Shown here: piece by piece, positions 55,250 through 63,799 of the stretch | Position numbering within the stretch: position 1 is the first letter of the stretch | Layout of the letters: every line of letters starts with the position of its first letter | Origin: Merdimmobilis hominis | GTDB taxonomy: Bacteria > Bacillota > Clostridia > Oscillospirales > Ruminococcaceae | DNA length: 64,000 bases | Direction of reading: 5' to 3' | NCBI RefSeq assembly: GCF_016901855.1 | Contig: NZ_JACJKY010000007.1 | Coordinates: 1-64,000 of the forward strand | Notes under the pieces: model-generated | Told to the model about the DNA's origin: nothing | The model's database searches: none | What the model saw: the letters and a program-made list of their open reading frames with translations, nothing else | Position numbers and translations under genes: made by a program

Positions 55250-55744
55250 ATGGATAAGCTCAAGGTACTGATTAGCAACAGACAAAAGGAAGTGAAAATC
55301 CCCTCCGGAATCCGCTTGCTGATCCGCCGCTGCTGCCACGCAGTGCTGGTATCGGAAGGCTTTGAGGGCAGCGCAGAGGTCAGCGTTTCGTTCATTTCGA
55401 ATCATGAAATCAAACAGCTCAACGAACAGTATCGTCATAAAGATGCTGTGACCGATGTACTGTCATTTCCGCTCGGCGAAAACGGCGAGTGGGATAAAAA
55501 CGAGGAAACCGGTGCATACATGCTTGGCGATATCGTGATTTCAGCGCAGAAAGCCTTTGAACAGGCGAATATGTATGGCCATACCATTCAGCGTGAAATT
55601 GGCTTCTTGACCGTGCATTCAATGTTCCACCTGTTGGGTTACGACCATGAGGACGGCGGTTTGGCTGCACGTCAGATGCGTGAAAAAGAAGAAAACGTGC
55701 TGCAGCTGCTTGGCCTTTCAAGAACGGGAAGCTATATTGTATAA
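55250..55744 (+). CDS. ybeY: Endoribonuclease YbeY (rRNA maturation)
   Basis: The 164-residue metallo-RNase has the signature zinc motif in HSMFHLLGYDHE (three His) and the NHEIKQLNEQYRHKDAVTDV segment with the conserved Arg. It trims 16S rRNA and takes part in ribosome quality control. AAAAGGAG precedes the start, overlapping the end of phoH. Confidence 0.95.
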   Translation: MDKLKVLISNRQKEVKIPSGIRLLIRRCCHAVLVSEGFEGSAEVSVSFISNHEIKQLNEQYRHKDAVTDVLSFPLGENGEWDKNEETGAYMLGDIVISAQKAFEQANMYGHTIQREIGFLTVHSMFHLLGYDHEDGGLAARQMREKEENVLQLLGLSRTGSYIV

Positions 55745-55747
55745 TCA

Positions 55748-56254
55748 ATGAACTCATTTATTAGATTTTTGCGCGGCTTTTCATATGCTGCGCACGGAAT
55801 CGGTTCGTGTATCAAACGGGAACGAAATATGCGGGTACATCTTTGCGCGGTTGCACTGGTGCTTTATTTCTGCCTGTTTTTTAGGCCAAGCCGAATAGAA
55901 TTTGCGATTTTAATGTTGTGTTTTGGTTTGGTGATCGGTGCAGAAGCGGCGAATACGGCGGTCGAATCGCTGGCAGACCGGCTTCATCCGGATATTCATC
56001 CTGCCATTCGTTTGGCAAAAGACGCAGCGGCAGGTGCTGTGTTGATTGCGGCGATTGCAAGTGTACTGGTTGGACTATGTTTATTTGTGTGGACTGATCG
56101 GTTTTTGCCCGCGCTTCATTCGATGATGACGATACCGGCCGGATGGATTGGGCTTTTATGCTTGATGCTGTTATCGGTGGTCGTCGTGTTTGTCATTCCG
56201 ATTCCGCAAAACGAAATGAAACAAGAGAACAGAGGAACAAATGGAACAGAATAA
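55748..56254 (+). CDS. dgkA: Diacylglycerol/undecaprenol kinase with C-terminal extension
   Basis: The 168-residue membrane protein has the DgkA/UdpK signature GAEAANTAVESLADRLHPDI and KDAAAGAVLIAAI. It phosphorylates undecaprenol or diacylglycerol for lipid-carrier recycling. The usual length is about 120-130; the extra 35 residues add one more membrane segment (GWIGLLCLMLLSVVVVFVIP) and a hydrophilic tail. The end overlaps era by 14 bp. Confidence 0.93.
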   Translation: MNSFIRFLRGFSYAAHGIGSCIKRERNMRVHLCAVALVLYFCLFFRPSRIEFAILMLCFGLVIGAEAANTAVESLADRLHPDIHPAIRLAKDAAAGAVLIAAIASVLVGLCLFVWTDRFLPALHSMMTIPAGWIGLLCLMLLSVVVVFVIPIPQNEMKQENRGTNGTE

Positions 56255-57152
56255 TCAGTCAAAATCAGCGTTTGTCGCGATTGTCGGCAAACCGAATGTC
56301 GGAAAATCATCGCTTTTGAATCTTTTGCTGGGCGAGAAAATTGCGATTGTCACAAGCAAGCCGCAGACGACCCGTACACGGATTATGGGTGTGCTGACAA
56401 AAGGTGCAGTGCAGTTTGTGTTTTTGGATACGCCCGGTTTTCATAAGGCGAAAACAAAGCTTTCTACTACCATGCGCCGCGTCGTGACCACTTCGATCAA
56501 GGACGTGGACATTGTCATGCTTGTGGTCGAACCGCGCGGCGCGCTGACCGAATCGGAGCTATCACTTATTGAAAATATCAAAGCCGCAAAAATTCCGGCG
56601 ATTCTGGTGATTAACAAGACCGATTTGTATGCGGATAAGTCGGTGGTTGCCGAGCGGATTGCGGAGCTTACGGCGCTGTATCCGTTTGACGCAGTCGTTC
56701 CGCTGAGCGTTGCGGAGAAAAAGGGAACCGACGCGCTGCTTTCTGAGCTTACGAATTACGCAGAGGAAGGCGAGCACTATTTTCCGGACGATACGCTCAC
56801 CGATCAGCCGGAGCGCGTGATTGCGGCGGAGATTATCCGTGAAAAGCTGCTCCTTTTTATGCAGCAGGAAATTCCGCACGGCACCGCTGTGATTATCGAG
56901 AAAATGCGTGAACGCGAAGATCGTCCGATTCTCGATATTGAAGCGACGATTTATTGCGAAAAGGCAAGCCATAAAGGAATGATTATCGGTAAGGGCGGCC
57001 AGTCGTTAAAGCGGATCGCTTCCGCGGCAAGAGCCGATCTCGAATCATTCCTTGATACGAAGGTCAATCTTCAGTGCTGGGTGAAGGTGCGGGAGGATTG
57101 GCGCAATCAGGAAAGTATGATCCGCAATTTCGGGCTGTCGGATGATTCGTAA
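56241..57152 (+). CDS. era: GTPase Era
   Basis: The 303-residue ribosome-assembly GTPase has GKPNVGKSSLLNLL (G1), QTTRTRIMG, DTPGFHKAK (G3) and NKTDLY (G4), followed by a C-terminal KH domain (KGMIIGKGGQSLKRIASAAR) that binds the 3' end of 16S rRNA. AGAGGA precedes ATG 56241. Its place after ybeY and dgkA is standard in Firmicutes. Confidence 0.97.
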   Translation: MEQNNQSKSAFVAIVGKPNVGKSSLLNLLLGEKIAIVTSKPQTTRTRIMGVLTKGAVQFVFLDTPGFHKAKTKLSTTMRRVVTTSIKDVDIVMLVVEPRGALTESELSLIENIKAAKIPAILVINKTDLYADKSVVAERIAELTALYPFDAVVPLSVAEKKGTDALLSELTNYAEEGEHYFPDDTLTDQPERVIAAEIIREKLLLFMQQEIPHGTAVIIEKMREREDRPILDIEATIYCEKASHKGMIIGKGGQSLKRIASAARADLESFLDTKVNLQCWVKVREDWRNQESMIRNFGLSDDS

Positions 57153-57243
57153 CAATCATTTCCATGAATGAATGCTCCTCCGGTGCAAAAAGTAATCATA
57201 ATCCGCAAAAACGGATCGGTGATTTTTGTCCGGAGGTGTTTTC

Positions 57244-57414
57244 GTGCAGACGGAAAAAGAAACGATGCTTTGGAACCGCTTTGAACAAAGCGGAAAGATT
57301 GACGACTATCTGTTGTATGCGCAGTGCGTACACGGCGATTTGACGGGAATGATAAGCGATGCAGAAAAAGACAAAGGGAATGATTTTAAAGGAGCGGAAC
57401 ATCGGGGAAAATGA
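57244..57414 (+). CDS. yqzL: YqzL-like small protein
   Basis: This 56-residue frame between era and recO starts at GTG 57244, with CCGGAGG 7 nt upstream. Its LWNRFEQSGKIDDYLLYAQ matches the short YqzL family (WxxFxxTGxIxxYLxY) found at this same spot in many Firmicutes. The 3' end overlaps recO by 56 bp in another frame. The function is unknown. Confidence 0.8.
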   Translation: MQTEKETMLWNRFEQSGKIDDYLLYAQCVHGDLTGMISDAEKDKGNDFKGAEHRGK

Positions 57415-58132
57415 CCGGATTCTCACGGTATTGACGGCGGATCGCGGACTGATTGAAGTCTGTGCAAGACGCAGCCGCTCGCCGAAAAGTCCGCTGACCG
57501 GTGCGACACAGGTTCTGTGCTACAGCGAGTTTTGCCTGTTTCAGGGAAAATCGTATGAAACGGTGGACAGCGCGGAGATCATTGAATCGTTTTATGATTT
57601 GCGACTTGATGTGGTAAAGCTGTCGCTTGCGGGCTATTTTGTGCAGCTCTGCGCGTTTTTATCCCCGACAGAGGAAAACTGCGCCGAGGTACTGCGGCTG
57701 CTGCTAAACACCTGCTATTTTTTGGAGAAGGAAACGTATTCGATTGCGCATTTAAAGCCGGTGTTTGAGCTGCGAATTCTCTCCTTAAGCGGGTTTATGC
57801 CGAATGTCGTGGCATGTGACCGGTGTGCGGCGTATGAATCGGACGAAATGGTTTTTTTGCCGCTTTACGGACGTTTGATGTGCAAAGAATGCTATGAACT
57901 GTCCGAATATGCGTCGCCTGATACGATGTGCGTGCATCTGCATCCGGCGGTGCTTGCAGCAGTGCGGCATATTGTGTTTTCTCCTTTTGAGAAACTGTTT
58001 TCGTTCCAGATTCCCGCAACATGCCGCCGACAGCTTTACGATTTAGCGGAAGTCTATACGCAGATGCACACCGAAACAGAACTTAAATCCTGGACGATTT
58101 TTAATACATTATTTGACAGAGGTAACATATGA
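57359..58132 (+). CDS. recO: DNA repair protein RecO
   Basis: The 257-residue protein loads RecA on SSB-covered DNA in RecFOR repair. An N-terminal OB fold (KTKGMILKERNIGENDRILT, VCARRSRSPKSPL) is followed by a helical domain and a four-Cys zinc site (CDRCAAY and CKECYEL). ATG 57359 fits the family start (MxxKTKGxIL). It overlaps yqzL upstream and mutS2 downstream by 4 bp. Confidence 0.93.
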   Translation: MQKKTKGMILKERNIGENDRILTVLTADRGLIEVCARRSRSPKSPLTGATQVLCYSEFCLFQGKSYETVDSAEIIESFYDLRLDVVKLSLAGYFVQLCAFLSPTEENCAEVLRLLLNTCYFLEKETYSIAHLKPVFELRILSLSGFMPNVVACDRCAAYESDEMVFLPLYGRLMCKECYELSEYASPDTMCVHLHPAVLAAVRHIVFSPFEKLFSFQIPATCRRQLYDLAEVYTQMHTETELKSWTIFNTLFDRGNI

Positions 58133-60516
58133 TTAACGAAAAATATTGCCGGGTGCTGGAACTTGACAAAATCCTCACCCGACTTTCCGAACTGACTTGC
58201 TGTGAAACGGCGCGTCAGCGTGCGCTGTCGCTAAAGCCGAACGACAATCTTTCGATTGTAAAGGATGAAACGGCAAAAACGAACGACGCATTTTTGCTGT
58301 CGGCGCATTTCGGCACGCCCGTGTTCACAAAAATGGACGACCCCTCCGAGCACTTAAAGCTTGCACAGGTGGGCGGTATTTTAACACCGCGCGCGATTTT
58401 GAATATCGCGGCCGTCTTAAAACAGGCGCGTACGCTGCTTGAATGGTACGAGCAGTGCGCCAATGTACAGAATACATTAAAGCCGGTGTTTTCCATGCTT
58501 ATGGCAAACCGCCCGCTTGAAAAACGGATTGCGTCCGTGTTTATTTCCGAGGAAGAAGTAAGCGACACGGCGAGTGATACGCTCATGTCCATCCGGCGCA
58601 AAATCCGTTCGGCAGGCAGCCGGATTCGTGAAACACTCGACAAAATGATCCGCTCATCGACGTATCAAAAGGCGTTGCAGGAAAACCTCGTCACGATGCG
58701 TGACGGACGGTATGTACTGCCGGTTAAGGCGGAGTACAAGAGCACCGTGAGCGGTTTGGTGCATGACACCTCCTCTTCGGGTGCAACGCTGTTCATTGAG
58801 CCGATGGCAGTTGTCGAGGCGAACAATGAAATCCGTGTGCTGCAATCGCAGGAGAAAGCCGAGATCGAGCGCATTTTGGCGGAGCTTTCCGCGCTGTGCG
58901 GCGAGCAGGCAGATGTGATCGCGTCCGACTTTGAAACGGTCATTGCACTCAATCTCTACTTTGCAAAGGCACGCCTTGCCGAGCAGATGAACGCGGTGCT
59001 TCCGCGGATTACCGAGGATGGGCAGATCGTGTTAAACCGCGCGCGCCATCCGCTGATTGCGAAAGAAAAGGTCGTGCCGATCACACTTTCGCTCGGACAG
59101 TCGTATCGGTCGCTCGTTGTCACCGGTCCGAATACCGGCGGTAAAACGGTTACGCTTAAAACGATCGGCTTACTCACGCTCATGACGATGTGCGGCCTGC
59201 TTGTGCCTGTTTCCGATCACAGTACGATTTCGATTTTCAAGAAGATTCTCGTTGATATCGGTGATGAGCAGAGCATCGCGCAGAACCTGTCCACTTTCTC
59301 GGCGCACATGACGAACATCGTATCGATCTTAAACGAAGCCGACGGACACAGTCTGGTGCTGGTCGATGAGCTCGGTTCCGGAACCGATCCGGTCGAGGGT
59401 GCGGCGCTTGCGCAGTCGATTTTGACGGAATTGTTCCAAAAGGGCGCCATCGTCGCGGCGACGACACACTATGCGGAGTTAAAGGTCTACGCGCTCGAAA
59501 CGGAGGGTGTTGAAAACGCGTCGTGCGAGTTTGACGTAAAGACATTGCAGCCGACATACCGGCTGATGATCGGCACACCCGGCCGGTCGAATGCGTTTGA
59601 GATTTCGCGCCGGCTTGGTATCAGTGAGACGGTTCTCTCGCGGGCATCATCGCTTGTGGAGAGCGACAAAAAGAGCTTTGAGGATGTCATTGACCGGCTT
59701 GAATCATCGCGGCAGGAGAATGAGGAGAAAAACCGCGAGTTAACAGCACAGATCAAAGCACTCAAAGAGGAGCGCGAGTCACTGCGTACGGCAAACCACG
59801 ATGCGATCATTCAAAAGGAGCAGATCATCGAGCAGGCACGCAAAGAGGCGAGCCGCATCGTGGATGCAGTGAAGCTTGATGCAAACCTCATTATGGATGA
59901 ACTTCAGAAGCTTCGTCGTGAAAAGGAGAAAGAGGACTTCATCCGGCGAACCGGTGAGGCAAAATCACAGCTGCGCGGAAAGCTTGATAAGTTATCCGAT
60001 CAAGCAAATCCGGTGGTGAAGCGGTCGAATGAGGGCTATGTGCTGCCGCGTCCGCTCAAAAAGGGCGATACAGTGCTGATTGTGGATATCGACAAGACGG
60101 CAACGGTACTTGAACTGCCGGACAAATCGGGGAATGTGCTCGTACAGGCGGGTATTATGAAAACGCGCGTGCCGGTGTCGAATCTGCGGCTTGACGAAAA
60201 GGCGAAAAAGCCGAAGCTTAACGGTGCGTCGATCCGCACGATTTCGTCGAATAAAGGGGCGAAAACGGCACGCGGTATGATGGAGCTTGATTTGCGCGGG
60301 CAGACAGTCGAGGAGGCACTCATGGAGCTTGATATGTTTATAAGCCGCAGCTTGCTTTCGCATATTGAGCAGGTGACGATCATCCACGGCAAAGGAACCG
60401 GCGCACTGCGCAGTGCAGTTCATGATTACCTAAAACACTGCAAGCAGGTCAAAACATTCCGTCTCGGCGTATACGGCGAGGGTGAAACGGGTGTTACGAT
60501 CGTAACCTTTAAATAA
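58129..60516 (+). CDS. mutS2: MutS2 endonuclease/ribosome rescue ATPase
   Basis: The 795-residue protein has the MutS-type ATPase core with Walker A in GPNTGGKTVTLKTIG, the signature loop STFSAHMTNI and Walker B in LVLVDELGSGTDPVEG. A coiled coil (about 520-640), a KOW-like region and a C-terminal Smr nuclease domain (LDLRGQTVEEALMELDMFI, IIHGKGTGALR) follow. It lacks the mismatch-recognition domain, as MutS2 does. It acts against recombination and on collided ribosomes. It ends the housekeeping cluster. Confidence 0.96.
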   Translation: MINEKYCRVLELDKILTRLSELTCCETARQRALSLKPNDNLSIVKDETAKTNDAFLLSAHFGTPVFTKMDDPSEHLKLAQVGGILTPRAILNIAAVLKQARTLLEWYEQCANVQNTLKPVFSMLMANRPLEKRIASVFISEEEVSDTASDTLMSIRRKIRSAGSRIRETLDKMIRSSTYQKALQENLVTMRDGRYVLPVKAEYKSTVSGLVHDTSSSGATLFIEPMAVVEANNEIRVLQSQEKAEIERILAELSALCGEQADVIASDFETVIALNLYFAKARLAEQMNAVLPRITEDGQIVLNRARHPLIAKEKVVPITLSLGQSYRSLVVTGPNTGGKTVTLKTIGLLTLMTMCGLLVPVSDHSTISIFKKILVDIGDEQSIAQNLSTFSAHMTNIVSILNEADGHSLVLVDELGSGTDPVEGAALAQSILTELFQKGAIVAATTHYAELKVYALETEGVENASCEFDVKTLQPTYRLMIGTPGRSNAFEISRRLGISETVLSRASSLVESDKKSFEDVIDRLESSRQENEEKNRELTAQIKALKEERESLRTANHDAIIQKEQIIEQARKEASRIVDAVKLDANLIMDELQKLRREKEKEDFIRRTGEAKSQLRGKLDKLSDQANPVVKRSNEGYVLPRPLKKGDTVLIVDIDKTATVLELPDKSGNVLVQAGIMKTRVPVSNLRLDEKAKKPKLNGASIRTISSNKGAKTARGMMELDLRGQTVEEALMELDMFISRSLLSHIEQVTIIHGKGTGALRSAVHDYLKHCKQVKTFRLGVYGEGETGVTIVTFK

Positions 60517-60545
60517 AAAGAGAAAACCTGAAGAAAGAAAAAATG

Positions 60546-60581
60546 GCACAGCCAAATTGCTTGGCTGTGCTATTTTATTTT
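60546..60581 (+). terminator. mutS2 operon terminator
   Basis: GCACAGCCAA pairs with TTGGCTGTGC across a 5-nt loop, followed by TATTTTATTTT. Confidence 0.85.
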
Positions 60582-60643
60582 GGAAAAGAAATCATGTGGG
60601 CAGACAAAATCGATTGGAAAATGCTCCTGCCCTAAAAAAGGGA

Positions 60644-60695
60644 TTGACAAACCGCGAGAAGTTCCGTATAATACTTGATGTTAGTTGCGACTAAC
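60644..60695 (+). promoter_or_regulatory. Consensus promoter with downstream dyad
   Basis: A perfect TTGACA-17-TATAAT is followed by GTTAGTTGCGACTAAC (60680-60695), a 16-bp dyad covering the expected transcription start. The dyad resembles operators of DtxR/IdeR-type metal repressors. About 105 nt of leader without a gene separates it from the small membrane protein. Confidence 0.65.
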
Positions 60696-60802
60696 CTTGT
60701 TTCTATCGGAATGCCAGAGTCAAAATTAATCGGTGTGTGTTTAAAACTTACGAACTTCGGCATGCCATAAAGCGAAAATGAATCAGGAAAAGGGGCATTA
60801 AA

Positions 60803-61021
60803 ATGTTCAATCGAAAAAAAGCATTATTGATTGATAGTTTACTCATTGTCGTTTTTGTCGTGATGGCGGCAAGCGGTTTTGCCGTTCATTTTGCAGGGGG
60901 AAAGGCGTTCGCGATTACGCACAGTGCATCGGGTGTGCTGTTTATTGTGCTGGTGATTTTGCATATTGTAAACCATGCGAAAATGATGAAGCAAATGATG
61001 AAATCCGCGAAGAATTCATGA
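60803..61021 (+). CDS. Small DUF4405-like membrane protein
   Basis: The 72-residue product has two membrane segments, with His residues at HFAGG, THSASG and LHIVNH placed as in short DUF4405/cytochrome-b-like proteins that could bind haem. AAAAGGGG precedes ATG 60803. It is transcribed alone from a promoter carrying a possible metal-repressor site, so a role in iron or redox physiology is plausible but not shown. Confidence 0.7.
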   Translation: MFNRKKALLIDSLLIVVFVVMAASGFAVHFAGGKAFAITHSASGVLFIVLVILHIVNHAKMMKQMMKSAKNS

Positions 61022-61065
61022 GAATATGCTTGGAGGATTGAAGCGTTCATCAAACGAAACGAAAA

Positions 61066-61093
61066 CGGCACAACCGAATGTTTGGCTGTGCCG
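61066..61093. terminator. Terminator after the small membrane protein
   Basis: CGGCACAACC pairs with GGCTGTGCCG with one mismatch, followed by ATTTATT. It also sits beyond the 3' end of the leftward radical SAM gene. Confidence 0.65.
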
Positions 61094-61159
61094 ATTTATT
61101 ATGCTGTCTTGTATGTCTGTTCTGTCTGTTTGTGTGGCAGACATGCTGTAACATACGTG

Positions 61160-62356
61160 TTATGACTGCGTCGCGTACCGCCAGATGTCGCGTTCGACGC
61201 AGACATTTAATCCGCAGCCGCCCGCGGGCGTTAGATTGTATTTTACATACAATTCCGCAAGCATTTCTTTGACTGCACGGAAATAGTCGAGGTCGGGCGG
61301 TGTCATCGAGTTCATGACCGGTTTGCCGAACGGCATCCACACGGAAGCCGACGGAATAATCCCGCGCTCCGCTAAGAATGCAGCGCCTTGTTTGAGCGCT
61401 TCGATCGACTCCAATCCGATGATAAAGTTTGAAAAGGCACGGTTTGGTCCGTATTTCTCCGCGATATAAGAAAGCGCGTCCAAGTGCCGCTGTTTGGTCG
61501 TGAACAAGCGCTTGCCCGGTGTGATGACCGCGGCACGTTCGTCGTCCCAGACTTCAAGGCTGCACGCGATTCGGTCTGCGCCCAGTGAAAAATAGCGGTC
61601 GATGATTTCATGCGATTCAGGCGGTGTGATATAGAGAAGCACTTCGCCGTTTAATCGTTTTCGCGGCAGTGCGGAAAGATATCGGGTGATGTGTGCGGCT
61701 TCTTTGTTTGCGTCAAACGTGGAACCGCCGGTGATCTGCACGCTGTTTGTACTGCAATGGTCGATGGCGTAGTTTACCACTTCACTTACGTCCTCGGGCG
61801 AGGGGATAAACGGCATCGGCTTGCCGCGCTTTGCAAGCGATTCGAACTGGCCGCCTGAGAAGCAGTATTGACAGGGCTTTCCTGCCTGCGCGTATTCACA
61901 CGGCCACAGACATTGAAACGCGACCCAATCGCATCCCTGCAATACGGCGTTGCCGATATATGGCATTCCGGAAGCTGTTTTCTGCTTGTAAAAATCCGTG
62001 TGCGGCAAAAAGGTGACCGGACAGATCACTTCCTCTCCGCTGCACAGGACGGGCGTTTCATCGACAAGCCGGATACGAAAATCCGTTTTCATGTCGGAGA
62101 GATACCGAAACAGCTTTAGATTGTCCCAGGAAAACATGGATGACAGTGTCGAGAGATGAAATCCCATGTCGGTTGCCATGACGATGGTTTCATCCGGCAG
62201 CTTAAAACAGTTGCAGGTCAGTGCGTTGGCGTTTAATCGGTGCGTCGGTGAAAAACGCTGATAGACTGCTTTGTCGATGGTCAGTCCGTGGCTGACAACC
62301 AGACATTTGAGTTCCACCGAATCAATTTCACGGTTTTGATAGATGTACTTCATCAT
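61160..62356 (-). CDS. Radical SAM protein
   Basis: The 398-residue enzyme has the cluster motif WPCEYAQAGKPCQYCFSGG, a longer-spaced variant of CxxxCxxC, and SAM-binding elements (SVQITGGSTF, EVLLYITPPE, IACSLEVWDD). The N-terminal 110 residues are an extra beta-rich domain. It should cleave S-adenosylmethionine to start radical chemistry on an unknown substrate. It is a single gene with no maturation partner or peptide precursor visible nearby. Confidence 0.88.
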   Translation of the reverse strand: MMKYIYQNREIDSVELKCLVVSHGLTIDKAVYQRFSPTHRLNANALTCNCFKLPDETIVMATDMGFHLSTLSSMFSWDNLKLFRYLSDMKTDFRIRLVDETPVLCSGEEVICPVTFLPHTDFYKQKTASGMPYIGNAVLQGCDWVAFQCLWPCEYAQAGKPCQYCFSGGQFESLAKRGKPMPFIPSPEDVSEVVNYAIDHCSTNSVQITGGSTFDANKEAAHITRYLSALPRKRLNGEVLLYITPPESHEIIDRYFSLGADRIACSLEVWDDERAAVITPGKRLFTTKQRHLDALSYIAEKYGPNRAFSNFIIGLESIEALKQGAAFLAERGIIPSASVWMPFGKPVMNSMTPPDLDYFRAVKEMLAELYVKYNLTPAGGCGLNVCVERDIWRYATQS

Positions 62357-62498
62357 AGAAATCCCTTACCTTTATTCGTTTAAAAAGTCACTCCGTTCGG
62401 GGTGACAAATCGATCGTTTTGCTGTCATTATAGCGCATTCAAATCGAAATGTAAAGACAAATGATACACCCAAACAATAATGAATTGAGATTACATAT

Positions 62499-62534
62499 AA
62501 AAAGCTGTCTGTACTGAAGTACAGACAGCTTTTT
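62499..62534. terminator. Bidirectional terminator
   Basis: AAAAAGCTGTCTGTACT and AGTACAGACAGCTTTTT form a 17-bp perfect stem with a 2-nt centre, downstream of the flavin reductase gene. Confidence 0.9.
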
Positions 62535-62557
62535 AAAATTGGGTTAAAAAGGTAAAC

Positions 62558-63115
62558 TTATTTTAATTTACTGCCGTCTTTGAATGCGTTGCCGACTCGC
62601 TCGCCCAGCACATGATAGCCGTTGTTTGCCGGTTCAAAGGAGATCGGACGGAACACGTTCAGATCGAGATTGCCCGATTCATTCAGCACACGTTCATCAA
62701 TGCTGATGTTCACAATCTTGCCGATGACGTTGCCGTCTTCATTCACTTTAATCAGTTCGCATTCGAGCGCAACCGGCAGTTCATCAATGAGCGGCGCGTT
62801 GACAAACGAACTTTTGGTGGTGTGGAAACCAGATTTTATGACCTTATTCGGTTCGGTATTGCCGGAAACCATTCCCACATAATCGGCCTCTGCGACATGA
62901 TCAGCGTCAGCAAAGCTTAAGGTGAATGCGCCGGTTTGTTTGATGTTTGCGGTTGTTTTGTGACCTGCGCTTAAACAGATCACCACTTTGTCTTCGTCAT
63001 ACAGTCCGCCCCATGCAGCGTTCATGGCGTCAGGGGTACCGTCTTCGCCGTATGTTCCGATAATCAATACCGGCAGCGGATAAAACCATGATTTTGTTCC
63101 GAAATTTTTGCGCAT
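62558..63115 (-). CDS. Flavin reductase/flavoredoxin-like protein
   Basis: The 185-residue protein has the FMN-binding split-barrel pattern of the flavoredoxin group: FYPLPVLIIGTYGEDGTPDA, WGGLYDEDKVVICL, TGAFTLSFAD. It probably binds FMN and passes electrons in an anaerobic redox pathway. AAGGAAGG precedes ATG 63115. It is monocistronic. Confidence 0.9.
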   Translation of the reverse strand: MRKNFGTKSWFYPLPVLIIGTYGEDGTPDAMNAAWGGLYDEDKVVICLSAGHKTTANIKQTGAFTLSFADADHVAEADYVGMVSGNTEPNKVIKSGFHTTKSSFVNAPLIDELPVALECELIKVNEDGNVIGKIVNISIDERVLNESGNLDLNVFRPISFEPANNGYHVLGERVGNAFKDGSKLK

Positions 63116-63236
63116 AGGAATCCTTCCTTTCGAACAGAGCGTTTTCTTTTATTATACAACGGAATCTGCGGTAGAACAATCCCTTACGCAAAGATCACAG
63201 GTAAATTCTTTATACGGACAACTTTATTTCAGTAAA

Positions 63237-63334
63237 ATAAAAAACCTGCGGAGTACGTGCTCACCGCAGGCAGGCCAAGACTGATTGCATTCTCATATTC
63301 TCGATGCGGGCATCTAACTTTCAGGCAAAATAAA
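63237..63334. repeat. Terminator-bearing repeat, copy A
   Basis: This unit of about 100 bp is repeated at 63449-63551. Shared stretches include AACCTGCGGAG, CTCACCGCAGGCAGG, CCAAGACTGATTGCATTCTC and CATCTAACTTTCAGGC. On the minus strand CCTGCGG and CCGCAGG form a hairpin followed by TTTTTT, so each copy ends in a terminator-like structure. No coding potential is seen. Confidence 0.75.
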
Positions 63335-63448
63335 AAACCTGCGGAGCGCGGCGGCTAAGCCGCTTTGATTTCGCGCGGGCAGTGGCTGCACCCTTTCTTA
63401 CTTTGATTCCCGCGTCGAACTCACAGCAAGAGTGTTTCACTCCACAAA

Positions 63449-63551
63449 AACAAAAAACCTGCGGAGCGCGAATTGCTCACCGCAGGCAGGCCAAGACTGA
63501 TTGCATTCTCATATTCTCGGCGCGAGCATCTAACTTTCAGGCAAAATAAAA
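63449..63551. repeat. Terminator-bearing repeat, copy B
   Basis: This copy is about 90 percent identical to copy A by eye. Between the copies (63335-63448) a third CCTGCGGAGCGCG...GCCGC hairpin unit occurs with different internal sequence. The array lies just downstream of the leftward tRNA gene, so it would be transcribed only by read-through. Confidence 0.75.
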
Positions 63552-63577
63552 AGCCTGGAGCGCGAATTGGCTCCAGA
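63543..63577 (-). terminator. tRNA-Val terminator
   Basis: On the minus strand CTGGAGC and GCTCCAG form a 7-bp stem, followed by GCTTTTTATTTT, 8 bp after the tRNA CCA end. Confidence 0.85.
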
Positions 63578-63584
63578 CTCAGTC

Positions 63585-63661
63585 TGGTGGAGACGGAGGG
63601 GCTCGAACCCGCGACCTCACGGATGTGAACCGTGCGCTCTGACCAGCTGAGCTACGCCTCC
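63585..63661 (-). tRNA. tRNA-Val (anticodon CAC)
   Basis: The 77-nt sequence with encoded CCA folds as a cloverleaf: acceptor GGAGGCG with CGTCTCC, D arm TAGCTCAGCTGGTCAGAGC, anticodon arm CACGG-TTCACAT-CCGTG with anticodon CAC, and T arm GCGGGTTCGAGCCCCT. It reads GUG codons. Confidence 0.95.
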
Positions 63662-63799
63662 AAACTTACAAAAATTATTATACCACAGCACCATGCTTTT
63701 TGCAAGCTTTTTTTGAGAAAATCAAATGATTTTTTATTCAGTTGCGGAAGTTTAAATATGATATAATAAAGTAAAGAAAACAAAAAAGGAGGGAGATGT

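Noticed and set aside
63237-63551. CRISPR array
   Set aside because: The repeats are about 100 bp, too few, and not separated by uniform unique spacers; no cas genes are present.
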